From Geobacter sp. UBA6151 (GTDB lineage: Bacteria > Desulfobacterota > Desulfuromonadia > Geobacterales > Pseudopelobacteraceae): a stretch of 64,000 nt of DNA. A program made the translations under genes and the position numbers. The stretch lies in the NCBI GenBank assembly GCA_002423105.1, contig DIUT01000066.1, forward strand, positions 25,287-89,286, given 5' to 3'. Below are positions 26,101 to 35,900 of the stretch, one piece after another. Numbering within the stretch: position 1 is the stretch's first letter; the number at the start of each line of letters is the position of its first letter. The notes beneath the pieces were generated by a model, which was not told the origin of the DNA, ran no database searches, and saw nothing but the letters and a program-made list of their open reading frames with translations.

Positions 26101-26212
26101 TGCTGTCCCACACTTTCCAGGAGATCAGCAGTGAAATGGCCAGTACCAGCAGTGGCGCCAGGCGAAGCCAGTCAGGGGTACGTGATGTTTTGGAAGGGGA
26201 CCATAGAGACAT
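23183..26212 (-). CDS. CHASE-PAS sensor histidine kinase
   Basis: 1009 residues. N-terminal TM (about 15-35), periplasmic CHASE domain (about 45-300, with RGVQGLFAVSEAVT and the YPGFQGISYAHY signature), second TM (about 320-345), three PAS domains (about 360-470, 490-620, 660-780) with a coiled coil before the third, HisKA with phospho-His in SGVAHEVRNPLNAI, and HATPase (NLLDNAAQNS, GTGLGLALVKHYLE). No receiver. It pairs with the sigma-54 regulator downstream (4-bp overlap). CHASE domains bind diverse small ligands, so the signal is unknown. Confidence 0.9.
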   Translation of the reverse strand: MSLWSPSKTSRTPDWLRLAPLLVLAISLLISWKVWDSSREYQREELRTTFEYKAREVFNSIAQRMDAYEQVLRGVQGLFAVSEAVTLKEFQEYVKVLRLDENYPGFQGISYAHYLRNGTKDKQLATLKQLGYPEHTLYPSGIRAEYAPVVAIWPLTERNRRVLGYDTLLEPVRRKAVERSRDLGVAAITAKLRLMQENGKTYQAGCLMFLPVYRSNSSATTVAIRRNTLEGWIAASFRMDDLMNGILGERGKELDIEIFDGTLISPETLMYDDDTLLNANNNIPLHFQTKRRLEIAGQVWTVVISSRDDALQRHNVPANPGVISTGIGVSLLLTLITWLLVAGRIRAMQAAQAAQVTAQALNEAEHLALIGHFDYDPRSNTTFWSEGLERIWGFAPDNRPRRFEEFLATVHPDDLQIILDSDADKSWHETSSEFRIIRSDGEIRHIYSRGYREFDRNGTIVRVFGINQDITDRKRSEEMVLKARNMYLQMLEHFPALIWRANTSGACDYFNQTWLDFTGRSREQELGDGWTAGVHPEDLGRYLSSYHNAFLKRTPFEVEYRLRRHDGSYQWISDHGHPHFDENGQFTGYIGSCSNINPQKIAELALKQAHEQLEQRIAERTSELSLANLQLRQEIAERKRMEEELRASRSMLNKAQQQARLGCWSWDMQNDTIIWSRELYTLFGREYHESPVSYAEFGRLFTPESYHRLDHAVAQAMATGNADTLNMDLEVIRSDGRRRHCLGHGEIIHNGQGVATQLNGTLQDITEYKELERQLFEAKKLESIGQLVSGVAHEVRNPLNAILSVTEALFREQALAENPEFEPYLQHIRSQVTRLAHLMNDLLDLGKPIPAANLQALPLQELCREVAASWPVSSGQHARTIRVETRLNTEPFVLADGIKLQQALINLLDNAAQNSPQDSDILLTLKASSASRQACILVADAGSGIAEDRLERVFEPFYSNRSGGTGLGLALVKHYLERMGGSVTIRNNRGRPGCTAEICIPLVPPEKQQ

Positions 26213-26245
26213 GTTTGAACCTGTTAGTCCGTAATGGCCTTCATG

Positions 26246-27433
26246 TCAATAGAGTTCATACTTGAGCAGTCGGCACTCCAGCGGGCCGTTAAACAGCACA
26301 AAGCGGCGCGACGGTTTGAGCCCCACCAGCTTGGCCAACTCCAGGTCACCGGCCAGAAGATAGGCGGTCCAGCCGGTAAAGCGGCGCTTGAATACCTCAC
26401 CGATCTTGCGGTACAGCGGCTCCAGCGACGACCGGTCCCCCATCCGCACTCCGTAAGGTGGGTTCATCACCAGCACTCCCTGGTGACCGCACGGTTCGGC
26501 CTCCTCAAACGGCTTGCGGTCAAAGGCCACATTATAGGCCAGTCCGGCCCGACGGGCGTTTTCGCGGCAGGCGATGATCGCTTTCGGGTCCCGGTCGTAA
26601 CCCAGTACCGGCGATGCAAGGCTCTCCTTTGCTGCAGCCCGTTCCTCCCGCAGCACCTGTTCCCAGAGCCGTCGGTCAAAATCCAGCCAACGCATCAGGC
26701 CGAACTCCCGGCCTGCTCCGGCTGCCTGCCCCAGCGCAAGGGAAGTCCCCTCCAGCAGCAGCGTGCCGGAGCCGCACATCGGATCCAGCAGCGGTACACT
26801 GCCATCCCACCCGCTGTGCAGCATGATGGCTGCCGCCAGCGTCTCCCGCAGGGGGGCGTCGTTGCGATCCAGGCGCCAGCCACGTCGGTCCAGCGATTCG
26901 CCGCAGGCATCCAGTGAAACCGTGGCCTGATTTTTGGCAATGTGCAGATTGACTCGCAGATCAGGGGTTTTGGTGTCGATATTCGGGCGGCTGCCGGTTT
27001 TTTCCCGCAGCAGGTCCACAATGGCGTCTTTGGCTTTCAAGGCGGCGAAATGGGAATGGGTAATGGCTGAATCTCGCAGGGTGCAGTCCACGGCCAGGGT
27101 CATGTCCGGAGTCAGCAGCTCTCCCCAGGGAAGGGTGCGCATGCCGTCATAGAGATCCTGGGGAGAGCCGCAGGGAAACTGTCCCAACTGCAGCAGTACC
27201 CGGCTGGCGGTGCGCAGTTGCAGCAGAGAGCGGTACAGCAAACGCCGGTCGCCGCTGAAGGCCACACCGCCACGTACCGGAGCGATTGTGTCCGCCCCCA
27301 GTCTGGTCAGTTCGGCGGCGGTCAACTCCTCAGCCCCCAGCGGTACGGTTGCAAAAAGCTGGAGGCCTGTGCCTCCAACTCCGGCTTGCGCTGTTTTCCC
27401 TGTACGGCGGATGATCTGTCGTCCCTCGGTCAT
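26246..27433 (-). CDS. rlmL: THUMP-domain rRNA methyltransferase, RlmL N-terminal type
   Basis: 395 residues from the ATG at 27433, which overlaps the coaE stop (ATGA) and has GGAGG 8 nt before it. A THUMP RNA-binding domain (about 50-160) is followed by a Rossmann methyltransferase with LLDPMCGSGTLLLEG (SAM) and VMNPPYG (the NPPY amino-group motif). The family makes m2G in 23S rRNA (m2G2445 for E. coli RlmL). The RlmK half of the E. coli fusion is absent. Confidence 0.85.
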   Translation of the reverse strand: MTEGRQIIRRTGKTAQAGVGGTGLQLFATVPLGAEELTAAELTRLGADTIAPVRGGVAFSGDRRLLYRSLLQLRTASRVLLQLGQFPCGSPQDLYDGMRTLPWGELLTPDMTLAVDCTLRDSAITHSHFAALKAKDAIVDLLREKTGSRPNIDTKTPDLRVNLHIAKNQATVSLDACGESLDRRGWRLDRNDAPLRETLAAAIMLHSGWDGSVPLLDPMCGSGTLLLEGTSLALGQAAGAGREFGLMRWLDFDRRLWEQVLREERAAAKESLASPVLGYDRDPKAIIACRENARRAGLAYNVAFDRKPFEEAEPCGHQGVLVMNPPYGVRMGDRSSLEPLYRKIGEVFKRRFTGWTAYLLAGDLELAKLVGLKPSRRFVLFNGPLECRLLKYELY

Positions 27434-28026
27434 GCTGTAATCCTCCTGCGCCACGCCGCATCCACCTGTCGGGCGGTTTCTTCAAGGCTGTTGCTGTTTT
27501 CAATCACCACCAGGCCACAACGCTCCTTCTCTGCCAGCGGCATCTGGGCCGCTACGATCTGTTGCGCCTGCTCCCGGCTGCACTGGTCGCGGGCCATCAG
27601 GCGTGCCAGTTGTGCCTCCGGCGCTACCGTTACCACCCAGATTTCATCCACCCGGTCAGTGACACCAGCCTCGATCAACAGTGGCGCCATATAAACCGCA
27701 ACCGTTGCTCCGGCCTGTCGGGCCTCTTCCAACCGTACACGGGCCAGTTCAGCAATGGCCGGATGCAGCAGCGCTTCCAGTGCCCGGCGTTTGGCCGGAT
27801 CGCTGAAAACCAGTTTCCGTACGGCCTGCCGGTCCAGGGCGCCGTCTACTGATAGCACTTCCGGCCCAAACAGTTCCGCAATCTGTGCCAGCGCAGGTGA
27901 TCCGGGGGCCACAACCTCCCGTGAAAGCTGGTCGGCATCAATGATCCGGGCCCCGTGTTCAGCAAGCAGACGGGCAACGGTACTCTTGCCGGTGGCGATT
28001 CCGCCGGTCAGTCCGATGATTTTCAT
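27430..28026 (-). CDS. coaE: Dephospho-CoA kinase CoaE
   Basis: 198 residues. It adds the 3'-phosphate in the last step of CoA synthesis. The N-terminus MKIIGLTGGIATGKST contains the P-loop. LLIEAGVTDRVDEIWVV and a DQ..REQA lid region follow. The start at 28026 is set by the family N-terminus; the ribosome site is weak, and an in-frame ATG four codons earlier is possible. Coupled by ATGA to rlmL. Confidence 0.93.
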   Translation of the reverse strand: MKIIGLTGGIATGKSTVARLLAEHGARIIDADQLSREVVAPGSPALAQIAELFGPEVLSVDGALDRQAVRKLVFSDPAKRRALEALLHPAIAELARVRLEEARQAGATVAVYMAPLLIEAGVTDRVDEIWVVTVAPEAQLARLMARDQCSREQAQQIVAAQMPLAEKERCGLVVIENSNSLEETARQVDAAWRRRITA

Positions 28027-28113
28027 AATCGCAAACATTAGCAAAGCAGAGGCTGAAAGAACAGATTTTTCCCTTGAGTTGGCAGGTGATAATGTGCAAT
28101 AGTTTCCGTTCAC

Positions 28114-28190
28114 GGGCGGTTAGCTCAGTTGGATAGAGCGTTGGCCTCCGAAGCCAAAGGTCGTTGGTTCGAATCCAATACCGCCCGCCA
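28114..28190 (+). tRNA. tRNA-Arg (anticodon CCG)
   Basis: 77-nt cloverleaf. The acceptor GGGCGGT pairs with ACCGCCC; D arm GCTC...GAGC; anticodon stem TTGGC/GCCAA with loop CTCCGAA; T-arm loop TTCGAAT. CCA is genome-encoded. Reads CGG codons. Confidence 0.97.
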
Positions 28191-28199
28191 TAAAGAAAT

Positions 28200-28229
28200 A
28201 AAAAAGGTTAGCGTATGCTAACCTTTTTT
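28200..28229. terminator. Terminator after tRNA-Arg
   Basis: A run of As, GGTTAGC-GTAT-GCTAACC, then TTTTTT. It works on both strands, so it can also end the convergent ABC-F transcript. Confidence 0.9.
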
Positions 28230-28258
28230 CGTTCTCCTCATACGATGTCCCGGACTGA

Positions 28259-29896
<1,638 letters not shown>

Positions 29897-29922
29897 AGTG
29901 TTGCCTCTCTTTCTGCGCACAC

Positions 29923-29952
29923 AAAAAAACCACAGGAAATGTCCCTGTGGTT
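29923..29952 (-). terminator. Terminator/attenuator in the ABC-F leader
   Basis: On the minus strand AACCACAGG, 7 nt, CCTGTGGTT, then a T run (plus-strand As at 29923-29929). It lies between the promoter and the ABC-F ATG, beginning only about 8 nt after the predicted transcription start. Confidence 0.75.
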
Positions 29953-29965
29953 CAGACGCAGTATC

Positions 29966-29994
29966 TCTATAGCATGGTATGACGTCTGGAGCAA
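29966..29994 (-). promoter_or_regulatory. Sigma-70 promoter of the ABC-F gene
   Basis: TTGCTC (29994-29989), 17 bp, TATAGA (29971-29966), minus strand, about 70 bp upstream of the start codon. Confidence 0.6.
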
Positions 29995-30061
29995 TTCATA
30001 ACAGGAATCTGCCAAATATCCGCTGCAACGGGAAAGATCTGCCGCTTTGCGGAGGCAGAGC

Positions 30062-30089
30062 TTGCTTTTGCATAGTATGGGGGTATAAC
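30062..30089 (+). promoter_or_regulatory. Sigma-70 promoter of the crotonase gene
   Basis: TTGCTT (30062-30067), 16 bp, TATAAC (30084-30089), 64 bp before the ATG at 30153; divergent from the ABC-F promoter. Confidence 0.6.
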
Positions 30090-30152
30090 AAACAAAAACA
30101 GATGCCAATCTCTGTTCAGGTGGCATACAGAAAACGGTTCCGGAGGGGTCAT

Positions 30153-30932
30153 ATGCAGCATATTCAGACATCCAGCAGCAACAATATCGGCACCATCACC
30201 CTGTGCCATGCCGAGACGCGCAACAGCCTCTCGAACCAACTGCTGGGGGAGTTGATCCAGGCTTTGGACTCCTTTCAACAGCAGGCAGCGCGTGCAGTCG
30301 TAATCCGTGCCGAACCGGGGGTGAAGGTCTGGTCATCCGGTTTCGATATCAAGGAGCTGCCGGTCCCCGGACGGGATCCGCTGTCCTACAACGATCCCCT
30401 GGAGCATGCCCTGCGCAGCATTCAGCTCTTTCCGGCTCCGGTAATCGCCATGATTGAAGGGAGCGTCTGGGGGGGAGCCTGCGATCTCACCTGTATCTGC
30501 GACATCGCCATCGGTTCGCCCAGCGCCGCATTTGCCATCACACCGGCAAAGATCGGGGTTCCCTACAACTCCACCGGTATCCTGCACTTCATCAATGTGG
30601 TGGGGCCACGCATTGCGCGGGAGATGTTCTTCACTGCCCGGCCGATTGCCGCCGAACGTGCCCTGCAGGTGGGCATACTCAACCATCTGGTGCCAGGCGA
30701 AGATATTGAGCGGTTTACCTACGACATGGCCAGCCAGATTACTGAGAACTCCCCCCTGGCAATAGCGGTCATCAAGGAGCAGTTGCGTTTGCTGGGCAAT
30801 TCCCACCCTTTAAGCCCTGAAACCTTTGAGCGTATTCAGGGCTTGCGGCGTAAAGCCTACGACAGCGCTGATTACCTGGAAGGAAAGCAATCGTTTTTTG
30901 AGAAGAGGAAGGCAGTGTTCAAGGGGCAGTGA
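30153..30932 (+). CDS. Crotonase-fold protein, methylmalonyl-CoA decarboxylase-like (ScpB/YgfG)
   Basis: 259 residues (E. coli ScpB has 261). The CoA-binding/oxyanion-hole stretches WSSGFDIKELP and IEGSVWGGACDLTCICDIAIG are present, and FAITPAKIGVPYNSTGILHFIN resembles ScpB in two blocks (residues 127-137 and 138-148). ScpB-type enzymes decarboxylate methylmalonyl-CoA to propionyl-CoA. No sleeping-beauty mutase genes are adjacent, so another enoyl-CoA hydratase-like role is possible. The ATG at 30153 has CGGAGGGG 4-5 nt upstream; the open frame farther up is noncoding. Confidence 0.8.
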   Translation: MQHIQTSSSNNIGTITLCHAETRNSLSNQLLGELIQALDSFQQQAARAVVIRAEPGVKVWSSGFDIKELPVPGRDPLSYNDPLEHALRSIQLFPAPVIAMIEGSVWGGACDLTCICDIAIGSPSAAFAITPAKIGVPYNSTGILHFINVVGPRIAREMFFTARPIAAERALQVGILNHLVPGEDIERFTYDMASQITENSPLAIAVIKEQLRLLGNSHPLSPETFERIQGLRRKAYDSADYLEGKQSFFEKRKAVFKGQ

Positions 30933-30999
30933 ACACGGCGAGAAGCTGTCGGTGCTTGTATGCTCCTGATCATGCAGGCTGGCCGCAGTATATTTTTTA

Positions 31000-31028
31000 T
31001 TGACAAGACCGTGATTGTGGAATATTTA
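31000..31028 (+). promoter_or_regulatory. Promoter of tRNA-Met
   Basis: TTGACA (31000-31005), 17 bp, TATTTA (31023-31028), 33 bp before the tRNA. Confidence 0.65.
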
Positions 31029-31060
31029 TACAGACCTTTCCGGGTAGGTGGTTTTTCAAT

Positions 31061-31137
31061 GGCTGCTTAGCTCAGCTGGCTAGAGCATACGCTTCATACG
31101 CGTGAGGTCCGGGGTTCGAGTCCCTGAGCAGCCACCA
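31061..31137 (+). tRNA. tRNA-Met (anticodon CAT, elongator)
   Basis: 77 nt with encoded CCA. Acceptor GGCTGCT/AGCAGCC, anticodon loop TTCATAC. Not initiator type (fully paired 1:72). It lacks the C4-G69/C5-G68 pairs recognised by TilS in tRNA-Ile2, so it is assigned to Met rather than lysidine-modified Ile. Confidence 0.9.
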
Positions 31138-31168
31138 TTTGACACTTTATAATAGGTTAAGATAGTTC

Positions 31169-31196
31169 AAAAGCCTTCGATTACTCGAAGGCTTTT
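31169..31196. terminator. Terminator after tRNA-Met
   Basis: AAAAGCCTTCG (31169-31179), a 6-nt loop, CGAAGGCTTTT (31186-31196). Confidence 0.85.
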
Positions 31197-31250
31197 GGCG
31201 TTATGAACAATTAGATTGAGTATGGGGCAGGCTGTGTGCTTCTCTCCATT

Positions 31251-32489
31251 TCAGCAGCGGATACCGGCCGCCACCACCTGCCGTAACCGTCCCCGCTCCA
31301 GCAGACGTTCCGCCGTACAGACCCCCGCAAGCTCCACCACTTGAAAATCAGCCCTCTTGCCCGCCTCCAGCAAACCGACCTGCTCTGACAGCCCGATCCC
31401 GGCGGCCCCGCCCGTTGTGGCCAGCAGCAGCAACTCTTCCGGCGTCAGCTCCCCCTTGTAGCAGTCCAGTGCAAAACGCATCTCATCCCACAGTGAAAGA
31501 GAATCGTTGCTGGCCAGGGAATCGGTGCCGATGCAGAGGGGAATGCCCAGTTTTTTGAACAGGTGCACCGGCGCGGTTCCCACTGCCAGCCGTTCATTGC
31601 TGCGCGGGCAGAGGCAGATGGTAACACCGCGTTCCTTCAGCAGGGCCGCATCGGCGGGGGGCAGATGCACGCAGTGCACGGCCAGGGTCTGCGGTCCCAG
31701 CAGACCGGCGGCGTCAAAGAACTGTGCCGGGGTGGTGCGGCGGGGGGAGGGGAGGAAATCGCTCCAACCCACCAGGGGATACAGCAGATCAGCCAGCGGG
31801 CCGGTTGAATCAAACAGCAGCGTATCTTCAGCCGTTGATTCAGCCAGGTGCAAAGACAGCGGATATTGTCCCTGCCGGGCCGCATCCGTAATGGCGGGAA
31901 GAACGGCGGCGTTCAGGGTATAGGGGGAATGGGGGGAAAGGCCCGGGTAGTGAGGAGCGTCAAAAGTTTTCAGGGTATCCAGCGCCTTCTGTAAACGTCC
32001 GGAAAAAAGTGACGTATCCTGTCCTATCAGCTCAAGGTACAGCCGTCTGGAACCGGGTGCGCCATGGTATGCCTGTAGCAGTTCAGGGCTGGTGAGGATA
32101 TCGCCGACGCAGGTGGTGCCTGCCCACAGCGAGGTCTCGATACCGGCCTTCAGGGATGCCACCGTCTCCTCCGGCGTTACCCCCCGCCGCACCTTGACCA
32201 TCTGCACGAGCCAGTCCGCAAAGGTGCGGGGGTGATAGTCCAGTCCTCCCCGCAAGCGCCAAGCCGGAAAGTGTGTCAACTCCAGATGGGTGTGGGCATT
32301 GACGAAACCGGGCAGGATCACGCAGCCGGGGTGTTCAGCCACAACGGCAGTTCCGTACTGCAGCTTCAACTCAGATACGCTGCCGGTCGCCAGAACCCGG
32401 CCAGCACGCACCGCCAGCGCCCCGCCGGAGATCGGGGGCTGGCCGGGGTTATAGAGCCATGAGGCGGAATGGAGGGTGATCTCATTCAT
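31251..32489 (-). CDS. Amidohydrolase, TrzA/MtaD deaminase family
   Basis: 412 residues, TIM-barrel metal hydrolase. Ligands appear as HTHLELTH near the N-terminus, SPHSPYT and SLHLAES in the middle, and the Asp in GTDSLASND. The group deaminates purine-like or S-adenosyl substrates (MTA/SAH deaminase, aminofutalosine deaminase). Futalosine-pathway use is plausible for a menaquinone-making anaerobe, but nothing adjacent supports it. Start at 32489 fits the family. No strong ribosome site is present, and an ATG five codons earlier is possible. Monocistronic. Confidence 0.8.
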   Translation of the reverse strand: MNEITLHSASWLYNPGQPPISGGALAVRAGRVLATGSVSELKLQYGTAVVAEHPGCVILPGFVNAHTHLELTHFPAWRLRGGLDYHPRTFADWLVQMVKVRRGVTPEETVASLKAGIETSLWAGTTCVGDILTSPELLQAYHGAPGSRRLYLELIGQDTSLFSGRLQKALDTLKTFDAPHYPGLSPHSPYTLNAAVLPAITDAARQGQYPLSLHLAESTAEDTLLFDSTGPLADLLYPLVGWSDFLPSPRRTTPAQFFDAAGLLGPQTLAVHCVHLPPADAALLKERGVTICLCPRSNERLAVGTAPVHLFKKLGIPLCIGTDSLASNDSLSLWDEMRFALDCYKGELTPEELLLLATTGGAAGIGLSEQVGLLEAGKRADFQVVELAGVCTAERLLERGRLRQVVAAGIRC

Positions 32490-32569
32490 GGGTATCAGCA
32501 TAGCATGCTTTGGCGCCAGGAAAAGCCCTTTTGATGCAGGGGGGCGCCGGTCAGGCAAGAGCGCTGCTA

Positions 32570-32899
32570 TCAGTGAGCATGAACCAGCACATCGGCAGCC
32601 CACTGGTTCAGACTTTTCCCATGCGCCCGCGCCATCTCCGCGGCATGTGCGTGAACCTCCGGCGGCACACGCAGCATGAGACGGCCTGAATACGGCTTCT
32701 GAGGCTGACGGTTCAGTTTTTCCGACATGGCAAGATAGTCATCCACCGCCTCCTCAAAGGCGTGAACCAGTTCATCCACGGTTTCCCCATGAAAACTAAC
32801 CGTATCCGTTATGCCGGTGATGCGGCCCCAGAAGATGCGGTCTTCAGAGTCAAACTCAATATGGGCGGCATACCCTTTGTACATGAGAGATTTGCTCAT
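32570..32899 (-). CDS. HicB-family antitoxin-like protein, no HicA partner
   Basis: 109 residues. The N-terminal HicB fold (MYKGYAAHIEFDSEDRIFWG, then VDELVHAFEEAVDDYL) is followed by a C-terminal Arc/MetJ-like ribbon-helix-helix (SGRLMLRVPPEVHAHAAEMA) for DNA binding. HicB normally neutralises the RNase HicA encoded beside it. No HicA-sized ORF flanks this gene, so it is an orphan regulator or a decayed module. It lies downstream of the STAND gene on the same strand, 77 bp away. Confidence 0.8.
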   Translation of the reverse strand: MSKSLMYKGYAAHIEFDSEDRIFWGRITGITDTVSFHGETVDELVHAFEEAVDDYLAMSEKLNRQPQKPYSGRLMLRVPPEVHAHAAEMARAHGKSLNQWAADVLVHAH

Positions 32900-32976
32900 A
32901 TGCTTACTCCTGTGGTTTAAAAAACTCTGTGATCCTGATTACTTTCGTTAATGAATATGCCATCTCTATTTCCCAC

Positions 32977-35900
32977 CTATTCCTCGTAGAGCTCGCGCTC
33001 TTTCAGCGAACGTTCGATATCTATCGCAGCATCCCTCCTGAGCCACTCGTACAAACGATGCGCCGGGGAAAACCGGGGCGTTTCGTTCAGCACCTTTTCT
33101 GCCAATTCCTTTGTTCTAATATCTTGTGGAAATGGTTGCCCTAAAGTCCCGGAGCGCATTCCAGAAGAAGCCGCTGCATATAAGGAGGTAAGTGCATTTT
33201 CAAGCTGTTCTTTGCCAGACTGTTTGGCTTTTTCCAGAAATCGCAGAACAAATTGCCGATGCTTGAAGACTACGTCTTCAGAAGCCTCTTTGAGAATTTG
33301 GGAAATAATGTTGATATCCTCAGCGTCAGCAACGTCTAGCCAATTTTGAATGAAACCAATCAGCTCAGTGTCAAGGGGACGAAACATGGTCTCAAAAAGC
33401 TCTGCAGAGCGATAGCTGAACCACAAATTGTCTCTACCAGTTTTCATCCATTGAGCCACTTGCCTGAGTATCAGTGTGGAATCGTGTGATTCTCGAAAAC
33501 GCAAGTGTACATGGCTGTACGGGCCATGATTGCATGGCCGGTAGCGCCAATTTTGTTCGCTTGCACCTCGTTCTACTCGCTTCATGAAAAACAGCGCGGT
33601 TTTATGTGCGTGGTACTTTGAGCAGTTGGCTAAAAACGTCTCTGTCCAATAGCCGTCAAGCTCCTGCAAAGCCATCAGTTTTTCCAGAAAACAGTCAATA
33701 TCTTTTTCCGTAAGCAGGCTAAACGGGATCACTTCGCTCTTTTGGAAAAGGAGTAGAACTTCATCTGCTACTTTGCTTGAAATAGAGAAATCAATCTGTT
33801 TCAGTAGTTCAATCGCGATCCGGTATTCCTGCTTAGCAATAGCACGAACTGCATAGACAGCAGATGTGGCGACCCATTCATCTTTCGAGCTCAGAACCTG
33901 TTGCAGAAGTGCTAAGTCGTCTTCTTTAAATACTGCCCCTGTTTCACCATACCTGCCATAACTGCTTGACACAGCAAAATGAAGTTCCTTGGCATCTGTT
34001 CCAAGAAAGCGCGTGGCAATGGAAACCGCCTTTGAATACTCATCATCTAAAAGTTTAGCCAGCGCGATATCAGCAAACAAGATGGTTTCAGATTTTGGAT
34101 TTTGAAGAGCATCCTCAAGTATTGCCTCAGCGAATTCGACTGACACATTGAAGAGGTGCTGAAGAAGGAAAGAGGGAGAGATGCTGCCCGATCTGAAATT
34201 CGTTTGAATGTGTGCCAGAATTTCTTTGATATATGCATGCAACTGAGCGCCGTTCGGATAACTCGCAATAATCTCTTTAGCCAGTGCCGCAAGCGCATTA
34301 CTCCATTCATTGATACTTCGTTCAATATTGTTTTTCTCTCGAAGATGGCCGTAACCATCAATGAGCGCTAATGTGGTTCGGTAATGAAGAGATGTAGGCT
34401 GTAATTTGAAAAGCCGTTTGGCAATGGGAGTTGTGATTCTGTTTTTGGCATAGTTGGCATGCCAAAAAACCGAACGCGTTAACTCAACGAGGACCAAAGG
34501 GTCAAGAGTATTACTCAGAACTACTTGCTCTATGTCTAACAGGGTTTTTGTAATGGCTTTGTTCCATGATTTGTGGTGCCCCTCGTCACCTGTTCTTGAA
34601 TAGTACCTGACGCCTTCCCCTAAAAACCGTGCCGCCAACACCGCAACCTTTGGTAATGATGAAGTAAGAAGCTGTAAAGCAGCTTCAATAGCCTTCTCAC
34701 GCAACGGCGCAATAAAGGAATAGTTAATGGCAAAACTACCGAAAGAAAAACTTACACCGCGCGACTCAGCAAAATCCCCTTCGGAGGCGAGTACACTTTT
34801 TAAGATGTCAAAGGGGGTGTAATGATGATTCCAGGTGACATCTTCACGGATAAGCTCCAGCGCAAAGTCAACGACAACCTCGTTGTATCCAAAAGGTTTA
34901 TTCCGTTCTACGCCGCATAACTCGGCAAGAATACGTATGGCGTGACCTGTGTGTTGGCCCAAGTCTCTTTTGTCATCCTTACCAAGTTCCCAAAGCAGTT
35001 CACACGCGTAAGGTAACTGTTCAAAATTGTATGCGGCGTACTTGATAATGCTTGGCAGTTCCTTTAGGTAACGGCCTTCACTCGTCAATTGTTCGACAAA
35101 ATGCAAAGCTCTTTCCGGTTGGTAATAAGCGACAGACGTTACAGCTTCAAGGTATGGGTCCGCGTATTCCTGGGAGGGGTTCAGCGTTTTCCATATTCCA
35201 TCCAACAGTTTGCTGTTGGCAGGCTGTTGATTGCTGAAACGCCAATCCAGTTTGGCAAGATTGAGAAGGATATTCTTGACATGAGTATCACCGGCAGCTT
35301 TAAAGACCTTTTCAGCATATCCAGTCGAGGTGAGGTTGATTCCAATGCAATGTTGTTCAATGACAGAGTCTGATAACAAGTCCGGCGACAGACGATACTT
35401 GCCTCCACGTTTAAACAATACTCCGGCGTTCACCAGCAAAGCAATTAGGCGGTTCGCGTCATGGGATGGAACCCCTTCCATCTTCTCTACAAGATCGCCA
35501 ACCGACTTATCCTCTGGATGAAATGGCTGTACCAACGCCACCACCTTCAGTAGTTTCCTGATTGACTCCTCATCACCTTTATGGCCGAGGCTTCCAGCAA
35601 TAACATCCTGAAATCGAGCCAGAATAGTGTCGCGAAACTGAGCTTCATTCTTTGCAAGCTCTAGGTGGTTAATATTACCTTTTGCAACTACCTGAGCACC
35701 AATGACGGTAGCTAGTGGGCAGTCACGGGTGAATCGCGCAATCTGTTCCGCAATGCCGACAGGTCCATTTATTACTCTAAGGACTTGGGCTGCAAGTTCT
35801 GTCGAACGTGCTAATTCTAAAGGTTCCAGTAAAATCTCGGAGATATTTTCCCCTGTTAATGCAAAGTTGCCAGCCTGTACTTTGATTAAATCACGACCAT

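Noticed and set aside
31061..31137. tRNA-Ile2 (lysidine-modified CAT anticodon)
   Set aside because: Acceptor pairs 4:69 and 5:68 are T-A and G-C rather than the C-G pairs preferred by TilS.
32904..32976. HicA toxin gene beside hicB
   Set aside because: The gap is only about 75 bp and the opposite side is the amidohydrolase gene; no 60-codon dsRBD-like ORF exists.
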